The notes under the pieces are model-generated. The model had not been told where the DNA came from, ran no database searches, and saw only the letters and a program-made list of their open reading frames with translations. This document shows positions 1 to 5,991 of a stretch of 8,629 bases of DNA, one piece after another; the stretch's first letter is position 1; every line of letters begins with the position of its first letter. This DNA is from Desulfobacterales bacterium C00003060 (GTDB lineage: Bacteria; Desulfobacterota; Desulfobacteria; Desulfobacterales; C00003060), in the NCBI GenBank assembly GCA_001751085.1, contig MAXP01000317.1, positions 1,424 through 10,052 on the forward strand, read 5' to 3'. The position numbers and the translations under genes were made by a program.

Positions 1-4
1 TTTT

Positions 5-18
5 AGTGACCAGTGACA
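5..18. repeat. Two-copy 7-bp tandem repeat at the left edge
   Basis: AGTGACC (5-11) is followed directly by AGTGACA (12-18), ending just before the ATG at 20. The array may continue beyond the window. It occupies the place where a ribosome binding site would be expected, and no purine-rich Shine-Dalgarno sequence is visible in these 19 bases. Similar short-period tandems occur in other spacers of this window. Confidence 0.45.
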
Positions 19-19
19 A

Positions 20-898
20 ATGCCTAAAGAACTAACCCACATCCTGATCGCCCAAGACGTCCTCAAGCAATTAAGGGAATCTGGACAGCAAGTGCTGGCC
101 CAGGTCATTGAGAAGGATATCCCGGCCTTTTACCTGGGCGCAATTATCCCTGATGCCTTTTTTTACGATGTGCCCCCTTTCCGCCTAAATCCCAAAAAGT
201 ATGTTTGGATCTCTCGAATCCTTCACCAAGAAGAAAAGAGTAAGAACGATCAAAAGGCCCTGGGCCTTTTTGACACCATTGCTGCCAATACTCATGCGTG
301 GCCTTTAACACTGGCCTTTGCCGCAGGCATTATAACACACACGGTAGGTGATAGAATCATTCATGGAGTTATTGACCATTACACGACAACCTGGGGCCAA
401 AAAGGCAGTCTCGCCACTGCATCCCACCGACAGATTGAGACCTTACTCGACATGGTCCTTCTCCGGAAGGTACGCCGCCTTCCAGGGAACTTTCGACTTA
501 AACGACTTGCAGGTGTCGGCCAGGCCACAGAGGATTGCCTGTTTCGTTTTTATCTTGGGCATCTGACAGGAAATAACGACACTTTGCCCCCCTCCCTCAT
601 AAAGGCTCTCAGGAGGGCCTTTGCCCAACAATGCCTTTTCATAAACTTGTTCACTAACAAGGCTCTATACCACATAGTGAATGTCACAAACAAGCTCGCA
701 GCAGGCCGGCTGCATGCATGGTCCACCCTGTTTTATCCGGATACAGTAGAAACCAGGACTTTTCCAATCTTGGACCGAATAGACCTGAACGCACTCACAG
801 ATGGTCGCTCCTTTGCGGGAACACTGGCCTCACTTATGGAGGCAGTCACAAGGGAGGCAATCACACAGATCAATCTTGGCGTGAGACGGCTTGCATAG
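20..898 (+). CDS. Zinc-dependent phospholipase C-like protein (S1/P1 nuclease fold)
   Basis: This 292-residue protein resembles the zinc-dependent phospholipase C family (Pfam PF00882 type), whose members use a cluster of His, Asp and Glu ligands to bind zinc and hydrolyse phosphodiester bonds. Visible candidate metal ligands are His7 in the KELTH start, Asp45 in GAIIPDA, His69, His107 and Asp111 in THTVGD, His115, His120, and His136/Glu140 in HRQIE. Their order and spacing fit bacterial members beginning MPKE(L/I)TH. There is no signal peptide or membrane segment, so the protein is probably cytoplasmic, unlike the secreted Bacillus and Clostridium toxins. The ATG at 20 is the earliest possible start in this frame, because a TGA lies at 14-16. 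No good Shine-Dalgarno is visible. The next gene is 239 bp downstream, so shared transcription is uncertain. The family assignment is fairly sure. The substrate (phospholipid, nucleotide or other phosphodiester) cannot be told from sequence. Confidence 0.8.
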   Translation: MPKELTHILIAQDVLKQLRESGQQVLAQVIEKDIPAFYLGAIIPDAFFYDVPPFRLNPKKYVWISRILHQEEKSKNDQKALGLFDTIAANTHAWPLTLAFAAGIITHTVGDRIIHGVIDHYTTTWGQKGSLATASHRQIETLLDMVLLRKVRRLPGNFRLKRLAGVGQATEDCLFRFYLGHLTGNNDTLPPSLIKALRRAFAQQCLFINLFTNKALYHIVNVTNKLAAGRLHAWSTLFYPDTVETRTFPILDRIDLNALTDGRSFAGTLASLMEAVTREAITQINLGVRRLA

Positions 899-1137
899 AG
901 AGAAATACGAGACACTTGACCGCGTGTTTGGACGGAAACCCGATTGATGTTGACAGCAAGCATCTAATCCTGTAACTAATCCATGTCCTTCAGGATAAAA
1001 AGAGGTAACTGTTTTTTCTTGAGGCTCACTTATAAGCGAGTTTCAGACGTTTTTAAATTTAATTGCCTGTCGGCGGACTCCGTTTCAGGAGATTTCCCCA
1101 AACTTTTTGAGAAGTTACTAAAAAGAGGAGCAACCCT
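899..1137. other. Spacer without a gene; weak regulatory signals only
   Basis: This 239-bp gap has no credible gene: a 60-codon frame at 983-1165 lacks a ribosome binding site and runs into the next gene out of frame. It contains CTAATCC twice, 12 bp apart (964-970 and 976-982). A 6-bp inverted pair, ATCCTG (967-972) and CAGGAT (991-996), has an 18-nt loop. A near-palindrome lies at 1025-1040, and AT-rich DNA around 1051-1062. No clear terminator or full sigma70 promoter can be named. Confidence 0.5.
1025..1040. promoter_or_regulatory. 16-bp near-palindrome, possible operator
   Basis: CTCACTTATAAGCGAG is self-complementary except for one opposed pair (A1028 with C1037), with the 8-bp core CTTATAAG at 1029-1036. 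The core contains a TATAAG that could be a -10 element, but no good -35 lies 16-18 bp upstream. It sits about 100 bp before the GTG of the next gene. An operator role is inferred from symmetry and position alone. Confidence 0.2.
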
Positions 1138-1929
1138 GTGGCTGATAAGATCTCTCCGCACATAAGGTCATCTAAGAGGAATAAGTATGTATTTGTAGCT
1201 GCTTGCTGCATCGCGTTGATGGGCATTGGGCTCTGGCTTGTTCTGAGGCAACCCGAAGAACCTACAAAACAGCCTGTGGGTCTACCCAGTGCAGGATTAG
1301 AGAAAAGGATGCCCATTCCTTCTGACAAAGTTATAGACTACAACAAGCTCAAAGAAGGAACTGACCATGCCTTGACTGACTTGATGGAAAAACGAAAGGC
1401 TCCATATGGCGTTGAAAAAAGTGTTGACATCATTGCGGGGCCGGATGAATCGATCAAGGTTGGACAGGAAACTGTTCGGTTGAAGCATATACTGGACGAA
1501 GTCAGACTGAACCAGGGAGAGATCCTGGAAACTGATCTGGCGGGTAAACCTGGACCCAAGGCAGGGGATGCATTTGGGATTCATGTGGTTCAGCCCGGCG
1601 AGAACATATGGGATATACACTTTCACCTGTTAACAGAGTATTATGGCCACAAAGGAATAGACCTTTCTCCCTTTGCTGATGAGCCTGACCGTCTAGGGTA
1701 CAGCTCCGGCGTGGGCAAGATCTTGAAATTCTCGGAGAACCTGGTTCACATCTATAATCTTAGGAAACGCACACTTGAGACCGATCTCGGTCTGATTTCT
1801 CCCTTGAGCAAGATAGTCGTGTACAACATGGGGCGCGTATTTGGCCTCCTGCAAAGTATTGACTACAAGGATGTGGATCGAATCCGGTTCGATGGAGAGA
1901 CCTTGTGGTTGCCTGCCGCGCAACAATAG
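1138..1929 (+). CDS. Membrane-anchored protein of unknown function with a LysM-like module
   Basis: The product has 263 residues. Residues 17-36 (YVFVAACCIALMGIGLWLVL) form one hydrophobic segment after a basic N-terminus (Lys13, Arg14, Lys16), which predicts an inner-membrane anchor with most of the chain outside the cytoplasm. Residues 37-145 are polar and low in recognisable motifs. From His149 the sequence HVVQPGENIWDI looks like the opening of a LysM peptidoglycan-binding repeat, and the chain ends DGETLWLPA (252-260), like the closing strand of such a repeat. The roughly 90 residues between are longer than in a normal LysM (about 45), so this is either an interrupted module or only a look-alike. 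The GTG start is supported by AGAGGAG at 1124-1130 with a 7-nt spacer, and by the placement of the TM segment. I do not recognise a named family. A role in holding or sensing the cell wall is a guess. Confidence 0.75.
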   Translation: MADKISPHIRSSKRNKYVFVAACCIALMGIGLWLVLRQPEEPTKQPVGLPSAGLEKRMPIPSDKVIDYNKLKEGTDHALTDLMEKRKAPYGVEKSVDIIAGPDESIKVGQETVRLKHILDEVRLNQGEILETDLAGKPGPKAGDAFGIHVVQPGENIWDIHFHLLTEYYGHKGIDLSPFADEPDRLGYSSGVGKILKFSENLVHIYNLRKRTLETDLGLISPLSKIVVYNMGRVFGLLQSIDYKDVDRIRFDGETLWLPAAQQ

Positions 1930-1962
1930 GGATCAGGTATCACGAGTGAGAAATACAACATC

Positions 1963-1983
1963 TGAAACCCGAAACCTGACACC
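1963..1983. repeat. Three-unit 7-bp tandem repeat
   Basis: The units TGAAACC, CGAAACC and TGACACC follow one another without a gap. Each differs from the first by one base. The array starts 34 bp after the stop codon of the upstream gene. No function is evident. Confidence 0.6.
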
Positions 1984-2240
1984 TTTTCCCCAAAGCCGAA
2001 TACCCACCAGATGGACATTGGTGTTATCGATTTCTCAAAAAGTTGGAGCTGTGCGGCTAAAAAACTATTTAAAATCAATCACGAAAACACGGAATGTTCT
2101 CAAGGCGAACGCCGCAAAGTACGAAAACACGAAACAAGGCATGAAAATCAAGTTACTGGGGGTGGTTGCCTGAGCTGCGCCACATACAGTCATCACATAC
2201 TGTGAAACCATCCCAGTTACTGACATTCTTTTCGTGTTTT

Positions 2241-2254
2241 CCCTGGCCCAGACC
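2241..2254. repeat. 14-bp direct repeat, copy 1
   Basis: CCCTGGCCCAGACC occurs here and again, identically, at 2295-2308, 54 bp downstream. The flanking bases differ, which suggests a short duplicated motif rather than a longer tandem copy. Confidence 0.6.
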
Positions 2255-2294
2255 TGGCTTACAGGCTTAGTAGACCGATTCGAACATACAGCGC

Positions 2295-2308
2295 CCCTGG
2301 CCCAGACC
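2295..2308. repeat. 14-bp direct repeat, copy 2, also the left arm of a GC-rich stem
   Basis: This is the second identical copy of CCCTGGCCCAGACC. Its first seven bases, CCCTGGC (2295-2301), can also pair with GCCAGGG at 2346-2352 across a 44-nt loop, so the segment may fold in RNA. Copy 1 at 2241-2254 could compete for the same partner. Confidence 0.5.
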
Positions 2309-2442
2309 GAGATTCGTCAGCTTGCAGCCTATAGTAAGCATGAGCGCCAGGGCGGGCAGGGCAGGCAATCTTTCGTGCTTTCGTGATAATTCTTTTTTTT
2401 CTTTCATAACAATAAGTCCAACATCTATCATTTGGAAACGTT

Positions 2443-3783
2443 ATGATCAAACGATATACCCGTGAGACCATGGGCCGTATATGGACGGAGGAAAACAAAT
2501 TCCGGACGTGGCTTCTGGTAGAGATCCTGGTCTGTGAAGCCCTGGCCAAAATCGGCCAGATCCCCAAAAAAGCGGCACGAAACATACACAAAAACGCACA
2601 ATTCTCTGTTGAGAGGATCAATGCCATTGAGGCCGAGACTAAACATGATGTTATTGCCTTCTTGACCAATGTCGAAGAGGCAGTCGGCCCGGACGCACGA
2701 TACATTCACTTAGGGCTAACCTCATCGGACATCCTGGACACTGCCATGGCCGTAAGGCTGAGAGAGGCTTCCAGGCTGGTTTTAAAGGAGTGCGACCGGC
2801 TCCTGCTTGCCCTGAAAAGAAAGGCTGTGACTCACAAGGACACGATCATGATAGGCAGGTCCCATGGCATACACGCCGAGCCTATCACGTTTGGCCTGAA
2901 GCTTGCCCTCTGGTATGACGAAATGCGACGAAATCGCAAGCGGATGGAACAGGCCATGGAAACCATAAGCGTGGGCAAGATCTCAGGTGCGGTTGGCACC
3001 TATGCCAACATCTCACCAAAGGTCGAAGCTTATGTGTGTCGAAAACTGGGCCTAAAGCCTGCGCCCATATCCAACCAGATCATCCAAAGAGATCGCTATG
3101 CCGAGTACTTTGCAGCGTTGGCCATCATGGCATCCACGATAGAAAAGATGGCGATTGAAATTCGCCACCTTCAAAGGACAGAGGTCTCAGAGGCCGAGGA
3201 GGCTTTCTCAAAAGGGCAAAAGGGATCTTCTGCAATGCCCCACAAGCGCAACCCGATAGGCTGCGAAAACCTGTCAGGCCTGGCAAGGCTGGTCCGCTCC
3301 AATGCAGCCGCAGCCATGAACAACATACCGCTCTGGCATGAACGAGACATCAGTCATTCTTCTGTAGAAAGGGTAATCGCCCCTGACAGCACAATTTTGG
3401 TTGACTACATGCTGGGCCGTATGACACAAATCGTACGCAACCTTGTGGTCTATCCCAAGCGGATGCAGCAAAACCTGGAACTCACCAAGGGGCTTATCTT
3501 TTCCGGGCAGATACTCCTTGCATTGGCAAAGCAAGGCGTGAGCAGGGAAAGAGCCTACAACATGGTTCAAAAACTGGCCATGCAGGCGTGGAAGAATAAT
3601 AAGGACTTTAAGGAACTTGTTCTAAATGACGTGGACATTAGAAACTGTTTGAAACCCGATGAGATAAAAATGCTCTTTGATGTGAAAGCCCAGCTAAGGC
3701 ATGTGAATACCATCTTTGCCCGGGTTTTTGACGAAAATCGGAAAACGGATAACAAAAACAAAGGAGGTATGTATCTTGATTAA
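2443..3783 (+). CDS. purB: Adenylosuccinate lyase
   Basis: PurB catalyses two beta-eliminations of fumarate in cytoplasmic purine synthesis: SAICAR to AICAR on the way to IMP, and adenylosuccinate to AMP. The 446-residue product has the fumarase/aspartase superfamily signature SSAMPHKRNP at 262-271, with the catalytic serine loop (Ser262/Ser263). It also has TSSD (93-96), the catalytic base/acid histidine in GRSHGIHAEP (His141) and a second active-site histidine in KHDVIAFL (His68). His68 and His141 fall where the Bacillus subtilis-type short enzyme has them, so this is the 430-450 residue form, not the longer E. coli form. The ATG at 2443 gives the usual start MIKRYTRETM; its Shine-Dalgarno (GGAAA, 2434-2438) is weak. 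The last eight bases overlap the yajC start, and the yajC ribosome binding site lies inside purB. The enzyme looks intact. Confidence 0.97.
   Translation: MIKRYTRETMGRIWTEENKFRTWLLVEILVCEALAKIGQIPKKAARNIHKNAQFSVERINAIEAETKHDVIAFLTNVEEAVGPDARYIHLGLTSSDILDTAMAVRLREASRLVLKECDRLLLALKRKAVTHKDTIMIGRSHGIHAEPITFGLKLALWYDEMRRNRKRMEQAMETISVGKISGAVGTYANISPKVEAYVCRKLGLKPAPISNQIIQRDRYAEYFAALAIMASTIEKMAIEIRHLQRTEVSEAEEAFSKGQKGSSAMPHKRNPIGCENLSGLARLVRSNAAAAMNNIPLWHERDISHSSVERVIAPDSTILVDYMLGRMTQIVRNLVVYPKRMQQNLELTKGLIFSGQILLALAKQGVSRERAYNMVQKLAMQAWKNNKDFKELVLNDVDIRNCLKPDEIKMLFDVKAQLRHVNTIFARVFDENRKTDNKNKGGMYLD
3761..3778 (+). promoter_or_regulatory. Strong ribosome binding site that fixes a TTG start for yajC
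   Basis: AAGGAGGT (3761-3768) is a near-perfect Shine-Dalgarno, 7 nt before TTG at 3776-3778. An ATG at 3769 directly abuts the Shine-Dalgarno but is in the purB frame and reaches the purB stop after four codons. The ATG at 3797 in the yajC frame would remove the MINIAYA start typical of YajC. The TTG is therefore the best start. Confidence 0.8.
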
Positions 3784-4105
3784 CATTGCATATGCTATGG
3801 GCACCGGAGGAGGCGCATCTGGTGACGCCGGCGGATTCACGGCATTGGTCCCCCTGATCCTGATGTTCGGCATATTCTATTTCCTTTTGATACGACCCCA
3901 GCAGAAAAAACAGAAAATGCACCGCGAAATGATTGGCAGTCTCAAAAAGGGCGATCGTGTGATTACCAGTGGTGGCCTATACGGCCGTATTACCGGGATC
4001 AGCGACACTGTTGTGACCGTTGAAATTTGCGAGAAAGTGCGTGTGAAAGTCGCCCGTGCGAACATCGGGGGGTTAGCTCAAGACGGAAGTCCCAAGGCTA
4101 AATGA
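3776..4105 (+). CDS. yajC: Sec translocon accessory subunit YajC
   Basis: YajC is a small single-pass inner-membrane protein that joins SecD and SecF in the complex assisting SecYEG-dependent export. Read from the TTG at 3776 the product has 109 residues, close to the family norm. A Gly-rich N-terminal stretch (9-20) is followed by one membrane segment (about 23-39, LVPLILMFGIFYFLLI) and the hallmark RPQQKKQKMHREM (40-52). A cytoplasmic domain then contains LKKGDRVITSGG and GRITGI, also typical of the family. The gene overlaps purB by 8 bp and its ribosome binding site is within purB, so the two are probably translationally coupled. secD follows after 199 bp that include strong hairpins. A longer reading beginning at an ATG at 3716 is unlikely, because it would add about 20 residues encoded inside purB. 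Confidence 0.95.
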   Translation: MINIAYAMGTGGGASGDAGGFTALVPLILMFGIFYFLLIRPQQKKQKMHREMIGSLKKGDRVITSGGLYGRITGISDTVVTVEICEKVRVKVARANIGGLAQDGSPKAK

Positions 4106-4169
4106 GAATAAGAACAGAAATGGGATGCTGGTTATTCGTTTTACCTTAAGACCCGTGTTCGGCATTCAT

Positions 4170-4185
4170 CTCATTCCGCAATGAG
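4170..4185 (+). repeat. 6-bp hairpin with CCGC loop
   Basis: CTCATT (4170-4175), loop CCGC, AATGAG (4180-4185) form a perfect short stem. It lies 64 bp after the yajC stop and directly upstream of the larger compound hairpin, and may be part of the same repeated unit. Confidence 0.4.
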
Positions 4186-4196
4186 TATTGAAGCTC

Positions 4197-4246
4197 CCCG
4201 CAGCCTTCGGCCCATAGGGCCTACGCCCCGGAGGGCAAGCTGCGGG
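4197..4246 (+). repeat. Compound GC-rich inverted repeat between yajC and secD
   Basis: CCCGCAGC (4197-4204) is a perfect 8-bp inverted match to GCTGCGGG (4239-4246). Inside the 34-nt loop, CCTTCGG (4204-4210) can pair with CCGGAGG (4228-4234) using one G-U pair, or GGCCC (4209-4213) with GGGCC (4217-4221) around ATA. An outer TGAGT (4182-4186) and ACTCA (4253-4257) are also complementary. The layout is like a REP/BIME-type intergenic element or an RNA that modulates the transcript between yajC and secD. From memory, a similar CTCCCCGCAGC/GCTGCGGGG motif recurs in related sulfate reducers; this was not checked. Confidence 0.5.
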
Positions 4247-4290
4247 AACGGCACTCACTTTTGCGGTTCAAAGATAAAGTATATGTTCCA

Positions 4291-4307
4291 AAAGGAGCAA
4301 TGAATTG
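4291..4307 (+). promoter_or_regulatory. Ribosome binding site that fixes a TTG start for secD
   Basis: AAAGGAG (4291-4297) lies 7 nt before TTG at 4305-4307. An ATG at 4300 is followed by AAT and TGA, so it can only make a two-codon peptide whose stop overlaps the secD start. No in-frame ATG occurs before residue 16, which is inside the first membrane segment. TTG is therefore the supported start. Confidence 0.8.
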
Positions 4308-5906
4308 AAGCAATTGAAGTGGAGGCTGTTTCTCATCGTTGCGCTTGTCATGGTGGCATTTGTGTATGTTGTGCCGTCCATCTGTGTCAACCTCCCTAAC
4401 TGGTGGAAAGCCCTGGGCATCCTTCCGACTGAGAAGATCCATCTGGGGCTCGATCTGCAGGGAGGCATGCACCTTATACTTGAGGTGCAAACCCAAAAAG
4501 CAGTCGAAAACAGAATAGAACGCACTGTTCAGGAGCTCCGGGATGCCATGAAAAAGGCCGGCATTCGATATGCCGAGCTCGACAGCGATAAAGACCAAAT
4601 ATCGGTCCACATACTGAACAAGAAATTCATCGAGGCTTTTGACAACATGCTCGACAAGGAATTCGCATGGCTTCGACTCGTATCCAGAGCCCCTGACGGT
4701 GATGGCCTTATCGTCCGCCTCGATCTACCCGATCAGGAAGTAGCCTATATTAAAGAAATGGCATCTAAACAGGCCATGGAAACTATCCGAAACCGTATTG
4801 ACGAGTTTGGCGTGAGAGAACCCGACATACGTCGCCAGGGGGAAAACCGCATCCTCATTCAGCTCCCAGGGATCAAGGACCCTCAAAGGGCTGTTAATCT
4901 TATAGGGCAGACAGCCCTTCTGGAATTTAAACTCGTGGATGAGGAACATGATGTTCAGCAGGCCCTTAAAGGGAGGATTCCACCAGGCGATGAGATCCGT
5001 TATCAAGTCATAGAAGACAAGGTGACAAGGCGAACAACAAGAACCCCGTTCTTACTCAAGAAACGAACCTATCTCACAGGCGAGTACTTGACCGATGCCA
5101 GGGTTCAAATCGACTCCCAGTTTGGTGAGCCCTACGTCTCCATGGACTTTGACAAAAAAGGGGCCCGGCTCTTTGAACGTATCACTGAAGCAAACGTGAA
5201 AAAACGCCTTGCCATTGTGTTGGATGGTCGCGTCTACTCAGCCCCGGTCATCCAGGAGAAAATCAGTGGAGGCGGAGCACGCATTTCCGGCAATTTTACT
5301 ACCGAAGATGCAAAGGACCTTGCCATTGTGCTTCGGGCCGGTGCTCTTCCCGCGCCCGTGACTATTCTTGAAGAACGAACCGTTGGGCCTTCCCTTGGCC
5401 GTGACTCGATAGAAAAGGGGCTCCGGTCCATGTGGGTCGGCGGCATCCTTGTGGTTTTGTTCATAGCAATCTATTATAAAAAAGCCGGTCTCATTGCAGA
5501 TATTGCCCTTTTTCTGGATGTGCTTTTGATTGCAGCTACTCTGGCTTTTTTCCAGGCAACGTTCACGCTGCCGGGCATAGCAGGCATCATCCTCACCATC
5601 GGCATGGCTGTAGACGCCAATGTCATCATATTTGAACGAATCCGGGAGGAAGTTCGGCTGGGCAAGACTCCCAGAGCTGCCGTGGATGCAGGCTACTCAA
5701 AGGCTACGCTGACCATCCTCGACGCAAATGTAACCACACTCATTGCAGCCCTGGTCCTCTTTCAGTTCGGAACGGGTCCAGTAAAGGGCTTTGCCGTCAC
5801 CCTCAGCATCGGCATCATGGCCAGCCTGTTTACGGCGATTGTGGTTACAAGATTGTTTTTTGATTTCCTGGTTTTTCAGCGACGCATAACACGTTTGAGT
5901 ATTTAG
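4305..5906 (+). CDS. secD: Protein translocase subunit SecD
   Basis: SecD is an RND-type inner-membrane protein that, with SecF and YajC, uses the proton gradient to pull exported proteins through SecYEG. The product has 533 residues. An N-terminal membrane segment (about 7-25) is followed by the GLDLQGGMHLILEV motif (48-61), which opens the large periplasmic P1 region. That region continues with RNRIDEFGVREPDI and RILIQLPGI, and ends with the conserved DGRVYSAPVI and SGNFTTEDAKDLAIVLRAGALP stretches (the latter in two parts, around 338-359). From Met376 a cluster of five membrane helices follows, containing GMAVDANVIIFERIREE with the conserved aspartate Asp437 implicated in proton transport. 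All family landmarks are present and nothing is broken. The TTG start is set by its strong Shine-Dalgarno and the MKQLKWR beginning. secF follows after 158 bp, a larger gap than the usual near-contiguous secD-secF pair. Confidence 0.97.
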   Translation: MKQLKWRLFLIVALVMVAFVYVVPSICVNLPNWWKALGILPTEKIHLGLDLQGGMHLILEVQTQKAVENRIERTVQELRDAMKKAGIRYAELDSDKDQISVHILNKKFIEAFDNMLDKEFAWLRLVSRAPDGDGLIVRLDLPDQEVAYIKEMASKQAMETIRNRIDEFGVREPDIRRQGENRILIQLPGIKDPQRAVNLIGQTALLEFKLVDEEHDVQQALKGRIPPGDEIRYQVIEDKVTRRTTRTPFLLKKRTYLTGEYLTDARVQIDSQFGEPYVSMDFDKKGARLFERITEANVKKRLAIVLDGRVYSAPVIQEKISGGGARISGNFTTEDAKDLAIVLRAGALPAPVTILEERTVGPSLGRDSIEKGLRSMWVGGILVVLFIAIYYKKAGLIADIALFLDVLLIAATLAFFQATFTLPGIAGIILTIGMAVDANVIIFERIREEVRLGKTPRAAVDAGYSKATLTILDANVTTLIAALVLFQFGTGPVKGFAVTLSIGIMASLFTAIVVTRLFFDFLVFQRRITRLSI

Positions 5907-5907
5907 G

Positions 5908-5925
5908 CGCTTCACACGCTTCACA
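5908..5925. repeat. Perfect two-copy 9-bp tandem repeat
   Basis: CGCTTCACA occurs twice in succession (5908-5916 and 5917-5925), beginning one base after the secD stop codon. It is one of several short-period tandems in the window's spacers. Confidence 0.6.
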
Positions 5926-5943
5926 GTATCTTCATATGTCTTC

Positions 5944-5991
5944 GGTTAACCTGTTGGCCCGTTAACCCGTTGGCCGGTTGGCCCGGCGGTC
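5944..5991. repeat. 8-bp tandem array, about five and a half units
   Basis: Five successive 8-bp units starting at 5944, 5952, 5960, 5968 and 5976 fit the pattern (G/T/C)GTT(A/G)(A/G)CC, with variants GTTAACC and GTTGGCC. A sixth, diverged unit occupies 5984-5991. The first unit, GGTTAACC, is a perfect palindrome, and GGTTGGCC can pair with copies of GGTTAACC or GGCC-containing units through partial complementarity. The array lies 38 bp after secD and about 73 bp before secF. Confidence 0.65.

Larger units (their letters stand above)
2079..2386. repeat. Segment bounded by inverted repeats; possible non-autonomous element or structured RNA
   Basis: The left end TCACGAAAACACGG (2079-2092) and the right end TTTCGTGCTTTCGTGA (2371-2386) are inverted copies: eight paired bases, one mismatch, then four more pairs. 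Inside, GAAAACACGAAA (2123-2134) is a perfect 12-bp inverted match to TTTCGTGTTTTC (2230-2241), so the pairs are nested. Eight T follow at 2393-2400. The end motifs are also short period-8 tandems (ACGAAAAC/ACGAAACA and TTTCGTGC/TTTCGTGA). No clear target-site duplication flanks the segment. It could be a MITE-like repeat, a structured RNA ending in a T-run, or a coincidence of dispersed low-complexity repeats. Confidence 0.4.
1930..2442. other. 513-bp repeat-rich region without a recognised gene
   Basis: No credible protein gene is present. The longest forward frame (2011-2205) is largely made of the repeats, and the reverse frames here run into purB as shadows. The region holds a 7-bp tandem array (1963-1983), repeated ACGAAAACACG motifs (2081-2091 and 2121-2131) and their inverted counterparts (2230-2241 and 2371-2386). 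It also holds a 14-bp direct repeat (2241-2254 and 2295-2308), a GC-rich inverted pair (2295-2301 and 2346-2352) and a run of eight T (2393-2400). A purB promoter probably lies near the right end, but I cannot identify its boxes with confidence. Confidence 0.6.
4106..4304. other. yajC-secD spacer with hairpins
   Basis: This 199-bp spacer carries no gene. It holds a small perfect hairpin (4170-4185), a larger compound hairpin (4197-4246) and, at its right end, the secD ribosome binding site. yajC and secD are often much closer together, so the insertion of structured sequence inside this export operon is notable. No run of T follows either hairpin, so a classical intrinsic terminator is not supported. 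Confidence 0.5.

Noticed and set aside
983..1165. 60-codon forward open frame before the LysM-like gene
   Set aside because: No Shine-Dalgarno, overlaps the better-supported GTG gene in another frame, and the product resembles nothing known.
2011..2205. 64-codon forward open frame in the spacer before purB
   Set aside because: It lacks a ribosome binding site, and its middle is encoded by the ACGAAAACACG repeats, giving a low-complexity product with no family resemblance.
2276..2290. tRNA T-arm-like TTCGAAC motif
   Set aside because: No flanking T stem, anticodon arm or acceptor stem could be built around it.
2259..2709. Reverse-strand open frames over the start of purB
   Set aside because: They lie opposite the well-supported purB coding frame and have no start signal or recognisable product.
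3716..3775. Longer yajC reading from an ATG inside purB
   Set aside because: It would add about 20 residues encoded by purB sequence before the normal YajC start; the Shine-Dalgarno at 3761-3768 points to TTG 3776.
5944..5991. CRISPR array between secD and secF
   Set aside because: The units are 8 bp, contiguous and without spacers, and no cas gene is present.
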